This document shows, piece by piece, positions 18,474 through 27,523 of a DNA stretch of 64,000 nucleotides. The notes beneath the pieces are model-generated. The model was not told the DNA's origin and did not search any database. It worked only from the letters and a program-made list of their open reading frames with translations. This DNA comes from Leuconostoc suionicum. Lineage in GTDB: Bacteria; Bacillota; Bacilli; Lactobacillales; Lactobacillaceae. The stretch lies in NCBI RefSeq assembly GCF_001891125.1, contig NZ_CP015247.1:1444501-1508500 (forward strand), written 5' to 3'. A program made the position numbers and the translations under genes. Within the stretch, counting starts at the first letter, position 1, and each line of letters opens with the position of its first letter.

Positions 18474-19389
18474 ACATCAATTGTGCTAAATGCTTCATGA
18501 CTAGATCATTATCTTGATTTTCTAATTCTTGAATGACGTGAATGTAAGTTTTTTGTGTTGTTGTCATATTTGAATGTCCCAACCTACGTGCCACCGAAGC
18601 AACTGATACGCCTGCGTAAAGCAATAATGAGGCATGTGTGTGGCGCAGGCCATGAATTGAGATAACTGGTATCTCAACTTGCTTGCAAAGTGCGGCTAAT
18701 CTGTCATTCACTGTCGCATTGTAAACACGTCCACGGACAAATATCGGCTCATCTCTTGGTAGATTGCGAACGATGACTGAAAATCGTATCGCAGTTTGCC
18801 AATCAATTTGTACTTTTCGAACCGATGAATTATTTTTTGTTGGCGCAAAATCAGCTTGTACGGCTTTATAATTCCATGTTTTATCAATTTTGATAATTTG
18901 TTTTTCAAAGTCAAAATCTGCTGGTGTCAGTCCTAAAGCTTCAGCAAAGCGCAACCCCGTTTTTGTAATGAGCAAGATAAAGTAATCCCAATTAACTTCG
19001 TCCTGTAAATTCAATTGTTTTAGAAGAGCCTGTACTTCAAATTGGTTCAAAAATTTGGGCTTATGGAGTCGCTGAACGGTTCCTTTAATCACAATTTTAC
19101 GGGTTGGATCTCGTTTTAAAATGTCCTCTTCCATAGCGTCTATAATCGAGCTTTTTAAATGATGATGAAAATCCATCACTGTTTGACGCTCGTGATTTTG
19201 GGCAAAATCGTTAAGTAATTGCTGATAAGTTGCACGTGAGAGTTTACTTGTTTTGAGCCTTGGTGCAAGCTTAACGAGATGTTGATGTGTTATAACATAT
19301 TTTTGATAAGTAACAGGTCTGACAGCACCTTGCTTATATAAAGTCATCCAGTCCTTAAAATATGCGTGAAACGTTTGATTCTGTGTCAT
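18472..19389 (-). CDS. tyrosine recombinase of the hsdS inversion locus
   Basis: 305 residues from the ATG at 19389, which has a GGAGG site 8 nt upstream. N-terminal SAM-like domain (FHAYFKDWMTLYKQG) and catalytic domain with Arg in TGLRFAEALGL, HGLRHTHASLLL, and GHSNMTTTQKTYIHV holding the His and nucleophilic Tyr. It lies between two oppositely oriented hsdS genes, as do the recombinases of phase-variable type I loci (for example SpnIII in pneumococcus), so it likely catalyses inversion rather than phage integration. No phage genes are nearby. Confidence 0.85.
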   Translation of the reverse strand: MTQNQTFHAYFKDWMTLYKQGAVRPVTYQKYVITHQHLVKLAPRLKTSKLSRATYQQLLNDFAQNHERQTVMDFHHHLKSSIIDAMEEDILKRDPTRKIVIKGTVQRLHKPKFLNQFEVQALLKQLNLQDEVNWDYFILLITKTGLRFAEALGLTPADFDFEKQIIKIDKTWNYKAVQADFAPTKNNSSVRKVQIDWQTAIRFSVIVRNLPRDEPIFVRGRVYNATVNDRLAALCKQVEIPVISIHGLRHTHASLLLYAGVSVASVARRLGHSNMTTTQKTYIHVIQELENQDNDLVMKHLAQLM

Positions 19390-19402
19390 GATAGACACCT
19401 CC

Positions 19403-19440
19403 AAATAAAAAATTAGCCACAACTTGTTGTTGGGCCAATT
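19403..19440 (-). terminator. hairpin between hsdS and recombinase
   Basis: Minus-strand stem AATTGGCC / GGCTAATT (one G-U; 19411-19418 with 19433-19440), an inner CAAC/GTTG pairing, then TTTTTTATTT ending just before the recombinase ribosome site. It should keep recombinase transcription from the hsd operon low. Confidence 0.65.
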
Positions 19441-19460
19441 TACATTAAACCATTTTAATG

Positions 19461-20687
19461 TTAGTTAAACATTTTTTGGAGGTAGGCTTGTTTTTGTTTT
19501 TTGAGGAGGTTGACTTTTTGTTGATTAAGGGTGATGAGGTTGTCGAGTTGTTTGAATAAAGAGCCGATATTCTCTTGTTCAAAAATATTTGGGATTGGCA
19601 CTTCGATTTTCATCATCTTAGACTTTGATATGTTATATCTTGATATTCCTTGAGCTAAAAAGGTTATTTTTTTTCTAACTGAAGGAGAGCGTAGCATAGT
19701 TGCAAGATACTCTAAATCTAACTCCACCGTAGGACGATAACCAAATGTAAAGCTATTTAAATAAATATTTTTAATGTCATATGTCCAAACAGATGACATT
19801 CCAACTTCTTCAGGTGTTTCTGAAGAAGTTGTAAAAAATACATCACCCTTTTGAACTTGATTTTGCCGTTCATCAATTTCAACGGAATCAAGTTGTTTCA
19901 AAGTCGCTAATTCATTTTGAAAGACATTGAGGTATGTAACAAATTTGGCATCACCATGGCCAAAATCTTCTTTTGTTTTCCCAGTCAAACCATTAAATGT
20001 ATTCCCAATTTTTCCCAACTTACGCTGTTCCCAAGTGCCACTAAAGCCAGCAAACCGCAATTCTTGACTAAAAATCTTTTGCAAATACGCCTGTTTTAAT
20101 TGCTTCAAGAGGTTGAGTTTATGCTCGTTTTGAGCGGTTAGATTGTCGAGTTGTTTGAATAAAGAACCGATCATTTGTTGTTCTTCTAAACTTGGTATAC
20201 TTATCTCAAAACTGGCGTATTCTTTTGAATTTACACCAGGTTGCCCTGAGCGTTGTGAAGTAATACGAATAAAATTTTCATAAGAGCTAGTAAATGTATT
20301 TTGAAATACAAAATTCGAATCAAATTCAGGTTTTATTCGTACTCTTATTAAGAATCCTGCATAGTAAACTAGCCCATCAGATTCAGTGTATATATAACTT
20401 TTACCAACACTAGCTCCCGTACGAGCAAACAAAAGGTCATTTTGTTTTAATTCATAATTATCAGCTGAACTGAAATTTATATCTGGTGAGGTTATAGAAT
20501 CACTATTAAACTTCCGACTTGAATCATCTATATCTGTAATACGAATATATTTATGAATTCCATCAAACTTTTTAGCTGAAGCATTAAGTCCATATTCAAA
20601 ACTATTAGTCAATTCCCCCAACTTACGCTGTTCCCAAGCATCATAGAAACCCCTAAACCTCAACGCAGGCATAGTTTTATCAGTCAT
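19461..20687 (-). CDS. hsdS: type I restriction-modification specificity subunit HsdS (active copy)
   Basis: 408 residues in the standard HsdS plan: recognition domain 1 after WEQRKLGELTNSFEYG, a conserved spacer (LKQLKQAYLQKIFSQELRFAGF), recognition domain 2 after WEQRKLGKIGNTFNG, and a C-terminal spacer ending LLKKQKQAYLQKMFN. The two domains set the two halves of the split DNA target. Start overlaps hsdM by 8 bases and has GGAG 7 nt upstream. A 17-bp block encoding WEQRK is repeated exactly inside the gene (20018-20034 and 20621-20637). Confidence 0.95.
   Translation of the reverse strand: MTDKTMPALRFRGFYDAWEQRKLGELTNSFEYGLNASAKKFDGIHKYIRITDIDDSSRKFNSDSITSPDINFSSADNYELKQNDLLFARTGASVGKSYIYTESDGLVYYAGFLIRVRIKPEFDSNFVFQNTFTSSYENFIRITSQRSGQPGVNSKEYASFEISIPSLEEQQMIGSLFKQLDNLTAQNEHKLNLLKQLKQAYLQKIFSQELRFAGFSGTWEQRKLGKIGNTFNGLTGKTKEDFGHGDAKFVTYLNVFQNELATLKQLDSVEIDERQNQVQKGDVFFTTSSETPEEVGMSSVWTYDIKNIYLNSFTFGYRPTVELDLEYLATMLRSPSVRKKITFLAQGISRYNISKSKMMKIEVPIPNIFEQENIGSLFKQLDNLITLNQQKVNLLKKQKQAYLQKMFN
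20077..20159 (-). repeat. hsdS: inverted repeat copy B (central HsdS spacer)
   Basis: Partner of the repeat at 17735-17817. Recombination between the two would invert about 2.3 kb including the recombinase and exchange the second recognition domains. Confidence 0.8.
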
Positions 20688-22236
20688 TTTTAGTCTCCAC
20701 TAATTCAGCAACCATTGCGTCAAATTTGGCTTGCGCTTTGGCGATTTCAATATCAACAGCCTTTAATTCTGCTTCCACTTGTGCCAAATCAATAGCTTCT
20801 TCTTCTTCAAATGTGTCGACATAACGTGGAATATTCAGATTAAAATCATTTTCAACAATTTCATCAAAACTTGCAACGTGTGCATATTTATCCATACTTT
20901 CACGTTTTGCATAGGTCTCAATAATTTTGTCAACATGAGCATCTGTCAACGTATTTTGATTTTTACCCTTGTCAAAATCATTTGAAGCGTCAATAAAGAA
21001 GACATCTTTCGTCGAACGATTTTTCTTAAATACTAAAACAGTCGTTGGAATACTTGTACCGTAAAACAAATTAGCTGGCAGACCAATCACTGCATCCAAA
21101 ACATTCATATTTTCAATCATATAACGGCGAATAATGCCCTCTCCCGCGCCACGAAAAAGTACGCCATGAGGCAAGACCACAGCCATTGTCCCATCTTCAG
21201 CAAGATGATATAACATATGTTCCACAAAAGCAAAGTCTGCTTTTGATTTTGGCGCTGTCTTCCCGTATGCTCGGAATCGTTCATCGTCCAACTTGCCATC
21301 TGGGTTCCAATTAGCAGAGTATGGTGGGTTAGCAACCACGGCAGAAAACTTTTGATCACCAAAATGATCATTTTCCAAAGTATCGCCTTGTTGCACATTA
21401 AAGTTGGTATAATTCACACCATGCATCAGCAAATTCATGCGACCCAAGTTATAAGTTGTACCATTAAGTTCCTGCCCAAAATAATTGTATACTTTGGCTT
21501 CATCCCCGACACGTAGCAATAATGACCCAGACCCCATCGTCGGATCATACACACTTTTTAACGTCTCACGGCCCAAAGCCACCGCTTTAGCCAATATTTT
21601 GGAAACTTGCTGTGGTGTGTAAAACTCGCCCGCCTTTTTACCAGCATTGGCGGCAAATTGACCGATCAGATATTCATAGGCGTCGCCTAAAATATCAATT
21701 TCAATTTCATTATGTTTAATTTCTAAATCGTGTAAATTCAGGATAACCGCAGCGATCATTTTAGAACGTTCTGCTGGCGTACTGCCTAATCTTGAAGATG
21801 ATAAGTCAAGGTCTTCAAATAACCCACGGAAATCGTCTTCCGAGCGCTGACCAATGGTCGAGTTTTCCACAGCAATCACTGCATTCTGTAAATCTTCAAT
21901 ATCAAATTTACCTTGGCTAATTTCTTTGACCAAAGTTGAAAACAAATATTTAGGTTCAATGAAGAAGCCTAAATCGTTTAAAGCCTCCTCCTGGATTCCC
22001 TCACGATAATCATCTAATTCATAGGCTTGAATAAAGTCGACATCTTCAGCCTCTAATAAATTGTTATTAACATAATCTTCGATTTTATCTGATAAAAACC
22101 GATAAAAAATTAAGCTTAAAATATAGTTACGGAATTCATTAGCGTCCATATTGCCACGTAAGTCATTAGCAATTTTCCAGAGGCGCTTTTGTAATTCAGC
22201 TTGTTGCGATTGCTGCGTTTGATTAGTATTTGACAT
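20680..22236 (-). CDS. hsdM: type I restriction-modification DNA methyltransferase HsdM
   Basis: 518 residues: an N-terminal helical domain (LWKIANDLRGNMDANEFRNYILSLIFYRFLSDK), SAM-binding motif YDPTMGSGSLLLRVG and the catalytic NPPYSANW (N6-adenine class). Two copies plus one HsdS form the methylase; adding HsdR gives the nuclease. The gene is downstream of hsdR and overlaps hsdS. Confidence 0.97.
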   Translation of the reverse strand: MSNTNQTQQSQQAELQKRLWKIANDLRGNMDANEFRNYILSLIFYRFLSDKIEDYVNNNLLEAEDVDFIQAYELDDYREGIQEEALNDLGFFIEPKYLFSTLVKEISQGKFDIEDLQNAVIAVENSTIGQRSEDDFRGLFEDLDLSSSRLGSTPAERSKMIAAVILNLHDLEIKHNEIEIDILGDAYEYLIGQFAANAGKKAGEFYTPQQVSKILAKAVALGRETLKSVYDPTMGSGSLLLRVGDEAKVYNYFGQELNGTTYNLGRMNLLMHGVNYTNFNVQQGDTLENDHFGDQKFSAVVANPPYSANWNPDGKLDDERFRAYGKTAPKSKADFAFVEHMLYHLAEDGTMAVVLPHGVLFRGAGEGIIRRYMIENMNVLDAVIGLPANLFYGTSIPTTVLVFKKNRSTKDVFFIDASNDFDKGKNQNTLTDAHVDKIIETYAKRESMDKYAHVASFDEIVENDFNLNIPRYVDTFEEEEAIDLAQVEAELKAVDIEIAKAQAKFDAMVAELVETKND

Positions 22237-22247
22237 GTCTGTTCTCT

Positions 22248-25109
22248 CTAATTCATCACAAACTTTTTAGCAGTTTCAATGATGAAGTTTTTAATAGATT
22301 GTTTTGCTGTTCTTTTTTCTTTGAATGTCATGCCCGCGGTCAGTTCACTAAGTGCTTTAGAATTTTCATGTTGACTCACTTCATATTCAGCGACTTGTTC
22401 TGCTAACTGGGATGGCTCTAAACGATGTTCTTCTGCAAAATGATAAATTTCAGCTTGACGTTTATCCGCCAAGAAATGATTAAGTTCGCCTGTAATATCC
22501 GCATCATGATTCAACTCCGGAATAACGGAATCCAAGAACTGTTCTAACAACTCACGCTTAGAAAACAGCGTAGGTTCGGTATTGTTAGTAAGGGCTCTTT
22601 TTACTTTTTCTACACCTTCAGTCCGTGCATTAGGTGACGATAAGTCGATTTGTGAAATAAGGCGATTGATATAATCAACATCAATTGCATCAACCATCAG
22701 GAGCTCGGGGTAAAAATCTACATCATCGATGATTGATGCTTTTTCTTTTTGTCGTGCCTTGTGCCGTTCATAGAATGTTGCATACTTGCCTTTGAAATCA
22801 TCAAATATTTGTTGCGTCCAGTCGAGCTCTGTTTCAATTTCCGCCCAATCAAATTCTTCGTAAACGCTGATACGACTTTGCAGCGACATGACATCTCTAA
22901 ATAGTTTGATAAATTCAAGTTCCGCTGTTTCACCCTCATCTAATAACCGATTGGTGTCTTCGGGCGTCGCTACCTTGTCCCTCAAGGCGCGTATTGCTTT
23001 TTGAAAGTCTAATTTTAAATCGTCATAATTTGGTGCGAAAAACGCTGCTTTGTCCCCTTGCGAGAAAAGCTGGACCGCTTCATCTGTTTTACTTTTGATA
23101 TTACGGTATGCCACAATATTGCCGTAATCTTTTGGCGCTTTTTGAACACGATTGGTTCGTGAAAAAGCTTGAATGAGTCCGTGGTATTGCAAGTTTTTAT
23201 CAACATATAACGTATTCAGTGTCGGCGCATCAAAACCTGTCAAGAACATGTTGACAACTATCAAAACGTCAATATTATTCTCAGGTGATTTGGCGTCATG
23301 ATTCTTCATACGTTTAGATACGTCGTTGAAGAAATCAGAAAATGTATCTGTACTGAAGTTTTGGTGATATTTGTCGTTATAATCATCAATGACTTTTTCC
23401 AAGCCATGACGGGAAGTTAACGTGTCGTCCTTTTGGTGCTCGTCATTATCATCTTCGTTAGCTGTCCATGTGAAAATCGTCGTTACTTTCAAATCATTGT
23501 TTATTTCTTTAAAAATATCGTAATACTTTAAAGCTGTTCGCGTATCTGAAACAGCAAAAATAGCGTTATATTGGCGATTATACGTTTTGCTACTATGATT
23601 GAGGATAATATGTTGTGCAATTTGATTTAGGCGCTTTTCATTCTCATACACTTCTTTAATATTGAGCGCTTCAACTTCTCCGTTTAAATTTTCAATGTCT
23701 TCTTTGCTATGAATAGTATTGATATAGGTGACATTGAACGGTAATACATTATGGTCGCGTACAGCGTCTCTTATCAAATAAGTATGCAAACGGGTATCAT
23801 AAATATCGTCAGTTGTACGCCCATCTGCCCCTATGTTTTCTTTAAATATAGGCGTTCCAGTGAAACCAAAATGTTGCGCATTTTTAAACCAGCTATTGAC
23901 CTGTTTACGCATTTCACCGAATTGGGTTCGGTGTGCCTCATCTTCAATAAAAATCACACGTTGTTCTTTGTATGGCTCTAACACTGACCGATAGCGTTCA
24001 TTTTTTACAGCATTAGCAAGCTTTTGAATGGTTGTCACAATCAACGTGTCCGTTGAGTTTTTAAGTTGCTCGACCAAAACGAACGTATTATCTGTGCGGT
24101 CAATTGACGATTGCCCATCCGCACGCTTTGGTAGATAGGCATTAAAATTATTAATTGTCTGCGAATCCAAATCACGTCTATCAACGAGAAAAATAATTTT
24201 CTGCGCGTCTGTATGAAGTGCCAACTGAGATGCGGCTTTAAAAGCTGTGATTGTCTTGCCAGAACCGGTTGTATGCCAAACATACCCGTTTATATCGGGA
24301 TGTATTTCAGCCTGACTCATGATAGATTTTTGCGCATACACCTGATATGGGCGCATAATTTTCATTACTTTTTGATCCGCATCAAAAATTGTGTATTTTG
24401 AAATCATTTCGTGGATATTCAGAGGAGATAGAAAACTGGCAGTAAAAGGTTCTATTTCATCAATCCACCTATTATTTTCATCAGACCAATTGAAAATGAA
24501 ATTTTTATTTAACTCACCATCATTATTAGAAAAATAACGTGATGACATGCCATTGCTGATTACAAAGATCTGTAAATATCGAAATAAACTACCACCAACA
24601 TTAAATGACTCACGACGATACCGCAATATTTGTTGAAATGCTTGTGACATTTCAACACTGTGACGTTTCAACTCAATTTGAACCAGTGGTAAACCATTAA
24701 TTAGCAATGTGACATCATAGCGATTTTCATATTTGTCATTCACAACAACTTGATGAGCAACTTCATAAATATTATTTCCCGCATCACGAGGATCGAAAAA
24801 CGACAACGTTATGTCTGATCCATCGTCACGCTGTATTTGTGCTCTTCCACCTTGAAATTGATCATCGCCACGTAAATAGCGTCCCAACTGATAGATTGAT
24901 TTAGATCCCACAATTTCATTTAAAAATCGTTGAAATTCTTGATCAGTCAGTGGTGTACCATCTAGTTTGTCAATATTCCGTCGATTTAAAAGCACACGAA
25001 AATGATTAACAATCAAACTATAATGATTTAATTCCGGTCGAAACTGCCAACCAGATTTCCCGAGTTGTGCAATCAACTGATTCTCAAGCTTTGATTCTGT
25101 CTGTACCAT
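22248..25109 (-). CDS. hsdR: type I restriction enzyme HsdR, ATP-dependent translocase/nuclease
   Basis: 953 residues from the ATG at 25109 (GGAG site 7 nt upstream; a GTG four codons earlier is unlikely). N-terminal PD-(D/E)xK nuclease with YDVTLLINGLPLVQIELKR, then an SF2 motor: Walker A-type HTTGSGKTITAFKAA, IFIEDEAHRTQFG, TGTPIF, and NMFLTGFDAPTLNTLYVDK .. QAFSRTNR. Full length for the HsdR_N family; no truncation seen. It is first of hsdR-hsdM-hsdS. Confidence 0.97.
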   Translation of the reverse strand: MVQTESKLENQLIAQLGKSGWQFRPELNHYSLIVNHFRVLLNRRNIDKLDGTPLTDQEFQRFLNEIVGSKSIYQLGRYLRGDDQFQGGRAQIQRDDGSDITLSFFDPRDAGNNIYEVAHQVVVNDKYENRYDVTLLINGLPLVQIELKRHSVEMSQAFQQILRYRRESFNVGGSLFRYLQIFVISNGMSSRYFSNNDGELNKNFIFNWSDENNRWIDEIEPFTASFLSPLNIHEMISKYTIFDADQKVMKIMRPYQVYAQKSIMSQAEIHPDINGYVWHTTGSGKTITAFKAASQLALHTDAQKIIFLVDRRDLDSQTINNFNAYLPKRADGQSSIDRTDNTFVLVEQLKNSTDTLIVTTIQKLANAVKNERYRSVLEPYKEQRVIFIEDEAHRTQFGEMRKQVNSWFKNAQHFGFTGTPIFKENIGADGRTTDDIYDTRLHTYLIRDAVRDHNVLPFNVTYINTIHSKEDIENLNGEVEALNIKEVYENEKRLNQIAQHIILNHSSKTYNRQYNAIFAVSDTRTALKYYDIFKEINNDLKVTTIFTWTANEDDNDEHQKDDTLTSRHGLEKVIDDYNDKYHQNFSTDTFSDFFNDVSKRMKNHDAKSPENNIDVLIVVNMFLTGFDAPTLNTLYVDKNLQYHGLIQAFSRTNRVQKAPKDYGNIVAYRNIKSKTDEAVQLFSQGDKAAFFAPNYDDLKLDFQKAIRALRDKVATPEDTNRLLDEGETAELEFIKLFRDVMSLQSRISVYEEFDWAEIETELDWTQQIFDDFKGKYATFYERHKARQKEKASIIDDVDFYPELLMVDAIDVDYINRLISQIDLSSPNARTEGVEKVKRALTNNTEPTLFSKRELLEQFLDSVIPELNHDADITGELNHFLADKRQAEIYHFAEEHRLEPSQLAEQVAEYEVSQHENSKALSELTAGMTFKEKRTAKQSIKNFIIETAKKFVMN

Positions 25110-25148
25110 TACTTTCTCCACCCTGTTATGAATGACACTACCCTTTTC

Positions 25149-25179
25149 ATTATACCTTACGCTCAGGCTCAGCGTAAGG
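25149..25179 (-). promoter_or_regulatory. hsdRMS promoter with inverted repeat in the spacer
   Basis: Minus-strand TATAAT at 25149-25154. A 9-bp inverted repeat CCTTACGCT / AGCGTAAGG (25155-25163, 25171-25179) fills the region between -10 and -35. The placement suggests an operator. Confidence 0.55.
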
Positions 25180-25244
25180 CATAAGATTCACCATTTTTGA
25201 TATTATCAAATATCATTTTGTAATTACAGATAATAGGTACACAA

Positions 25245-25271
25245 AAAAACACTTCAAACTGAAGTGTTTTT
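25245..25271. terminator. terminator after tig
   Basis: AAAAACACTTCA / TGAAGTGTTTTT, 12-bp arms with 3-nt loop (25245-25256, 25260-25271); minus-strand T-tract. Confidence 0.85.
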
Positions 25272-25286
25272 AAAAATCAAACTAAT

Positions 25287-26582
25287 TTAAACTGCTTTAG
25301 CTGAATCAGTAACTTTCTTGATAGCTTCGCGCATAGCAATGTCATGCTTCAACATTGATTCAGAGATAGCGGCACGCACTTTATCTTCTTCCATGTTGTA
25401 TTGTGAAGCCAAATTAGCAACTTCTTCAGAAACTTGTTCTGCTGAAGGATCAATCTTTTCAGCTGCAACAATTGCTTCCAACACCAAACTAGTCTTCACA
25501 CGAGTTTCGGCACCTTCTGCAAATTGCTTGTGCAAATCATCTTCAGTTTGACCTGAAATTTGGAAGAACATTTCACGTGAAATACCTTGTTGTTGAAGTT
25601 GTCCCAAGTATTGGTCGATTTGACGATGAACATCTTCATCAATCATTTCTGCTGGAATTTCATCACCATCAACTGAAGCATTATCAACTGCCTTAGAAAT
25701 AACAGCGTCTTCAAACGCAGCCTTAGCAGCTTGTGACTTCTCATCAGCTAACTTCTTAGATGTCTTTTCCTTCAATTCAGCCAATGTTTCAACTTCTTCA
25801 TCAACATCCTTGGCAAATTCATCATCTAATTCAGGCAATTCCTTGCGCTTCAATTCGTGAATTGTTACTTCGAACAAAGCTTCCTTGCCTGCCAAATCAG
25901 CAGCTTGATAGTCTTCAGGGAATGTTACGTTAACATTGACATCTTCACCAGCTGTGTGACCAACTAATTGTTCTTCAAAGCCAGGAATAAATTGACCTGA
26001 TCCCAAAGCTAGAGAAAAGTCCTTGCCTTGTCCGCCATCAAACTTAACGCCATCAACTGAACCGTCAAAATCAATCACAACAGTATCGCCGTTTTCAGCC
26101 TTAACTGATTCTTCTTGCAAAACTAATTCTGCTTGGCCATCTTGCAAACGCTTGATTTCAGCATCTACATCAGCGTCAGTAACTTCTTCGTCTTGTGCTT
26201 CAACTTCAAGATTCAAGTATTCACCCAGCTTAATAGCAGGAGCAGTCTTAACAACAGCCTTTAAAGTCCAAGCTTCACCCTTATTCATTGAAACGGGTTC
26301 GATGTTTGGACGACCAACTGGTGTAATTCCAGCTTCATCAATTGCAGCTTCATAAGCAGCAGGTAAAACAATATCCATTGCTTGTTGGTACAAAGCCTCT
26401 TCGCCAAACTTTTGGAAGAAGAGTTGCTTAGTTACCTTGCCCTTACGGAATCCAGGAATACTAACTTCGTTCTTGTTACGTTGGAAAGCTTGTTCCAAAC
26501 CTTCTTCAACTTGCGCACGCGCGATTTCAAATTCTAATGTGCCTTGGTTTTTTTCATCCGCAGCTGGTGTCCACTTAGACAT
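25287..26582 (-). CDS. tig: trigger factor (ribosome-associated chaperone)
   Basis: 431 residues: ribosome-binding N-domain with the signature GFRKGKVTK, a central FKBP-like prolyl isomerase domain (DTVVIDFDGSVDGVKFDGGQGKDFSLALGSGQFIPGFEEQL) and a C-terminal chaperone domain. It binds nascent chains at the ribosome exit. Start follows GGAGGAAAT. Monocistronic: own promoter and terminator. Confidence 0.98.
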   Translation of the reverse strand: MSKWTPAADEKNQGTLEFEIARAQVEEGLEQAFQRNKNEVSIPGFRKGKVTKQLFFQKFGEEALYQQAMDIVLPAAYEAAIDEAGITPVGRPNIEPVSMNKGEAWTLKAVVKTAPAIKLGEYLNLEVEAQDEEVTDADVDAEIKRLQDGQAELVLQEESVKAENGDTVVIDFDGSVDGVKFDGGQGKDFSLALGSGQFIPGFEEQLVGHTAGEDVNVNVTFPEDYQAADLAGKEALFEVTIHELKRKELPELDDEFAKDVDEEVETLAELKEKTSKKLADEKSQAAKAAFEDAVISKAVDNASVDGDEIPAEMIDEDVHRQIDQYLGQLQQQGISREMFFQISGQTEDDLHKQFAEGAETRVKTSLVLEAIVAAEKIDPSAEQVSEEVANLASQYNMEEDKVRAAISESMLKHDIAMREAIKKVTDSAKAV

Positions 26583-26613
26583 GTTATTTCCTCCGAGTTT
26601 TCAATACTATATA

Positions 26614-26642
26614 ATTTTAGACTAAATTCAAGAATATCACAA
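26614..26642 (-). promoter_or_regulatory. tig promoter
   Basis: Minus strand TTGTGA, 17-nt spacer, TAAAAT. Confidence 0.65.
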
Positions 26643-26741
26643 CCATTTTATCTATTTTTATCGCTTAAAATACCTTATGCACAATGCCGTCGCTTATATG
26701 GCTATCACTATTCACTAAAAATAGCTATTTGCGATAATTAT

Positions 26742-26801
26742 TTTAAATAAATAGCTGCATTTCTCACTACAAGTTAGAGAAATACAGCTATTTATTTAAA
26801 A
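26742..26801. terminator. long AT-rich hairpin after the isochorismatase-family gene
   Basis: Imperfect arms AAATAAATAGCTG-CATTTCTC and GAGAAAT-ACAGCTATTTATTT (26745-26765, 26777-26797). It lies just after the stop at 26806 and before the tig promoter. Confidence 0.6.
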
Positions 26802-26805
26802 TATA

Positions 26806-27507
26806 TTATTCTGCGCTACTATCGATTAATTCTAAAACTTCATCTGTATTTAATACGTTACAATACACGCCATTCATGATAGTTAATTCAGCATTATGCA
26901 GTGCCATTGATCCAGCAGCACAACAATCTTCGACACAGATGACTTGGAACCCATCATCAGCTAGTCCTCTTACGGTAGAAGCAACACACTGGTCCGTCAC
27001 AATTCCAGTTACAACCACTGTTTTTATGCCCATATTACGCAAAAGTTGCAAGTAATTAGTCCCTGTGGTCACACTGTCTGTTGTCTTATTAACAACGATT
27101 TCATTTTTGTGTGGTTTTAGCTCATCAATCATTTGCGCCGCAAAACTATCAACGTGTAAATTAATTCCATTCCAACCATCTGATTTTTGAACTGCTGAAC
27201 GGTCTGCACCATCTTCACGCAACGATGCAATACGACCATAGGTCACAGTCATATGACGAGTTCGAAAATGTTGTAACAACTTCACATTATTCGGAATCAC
27301 TATTTCATCCAATCGATCATGAAATGGTATCCATCTTTCCCAAACACCAGCATCTTTAAATTGCTGTGCTTCACCAAAATCCCTTAAAATAAATTCGTTC
27401 TGCATATCAACAATTAGTAGTGCTGTCGTGCTTTTATTTATTTTGATTTCTGGAAAAACATCATCCTGGTAGTAAAAAGATTTAAATTTTTCTCTTGTCG
27501 TGAGCAT
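26806..27507 (-). CDS. isochorismatase-family cysteine amidohydrolase
   Basis: 233 residues. The catalytic triad of the family is visible: Asp in ALLIVDMQNEFI, Lys in IVVNKTTDSVTTG and Cys in VTGIVTDQCVASTVRGLADDGF. Members hydrolyse C-N bonds in nicotinamide, biuret, ureidoacrylate or similar amides, or isochorismate. An extended N-terminus (about 30 residues) resembles the biuret/ureidoacrylate branch more than PncA; this is a weak inference. Start at 27507 has AAAGGA upstream. It follows a permease and a cyclase-family hydrolase, so the three probably form one uptake-and-cleavage pathway. Confidence 0.8.
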   Translation of the reverse strand: MLTTREKFKSFYYQDDVFPEIKINKSTTALLIVDMQNEFILRDFGEAQQFKDAGVWERWIPFHDRLDEIVIPNNVKLLQHFRTRHMTVTYGRIASLREDGADRSAVQKSDGWNGINLHVDSFAAQMIDELKPHKNEIVVNKTTDSVTTGTNYLQLLRNMGIKTVVVTGIVTDQCVASTVRGLADDGFQVICVEDCCAAGSMALHNAELTIMNGVYCNVLNTDEVLELIDSSAE

Positions 27508-27523
27508 ATGTGTAATTCCTTTA

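Noticed and set aside
18472-19389. Recombinase as sign of a prophage or integrative element
   Set aside because: No phage, conjugation or attachment-site repeats nearby; its position between inverted hsdS copies explains it better.
26023-26355. Plus-strand open frame within tig
   Set aside because: Antisense shadow of the trigger factor gene; low-complexity Ser/Thr composition.
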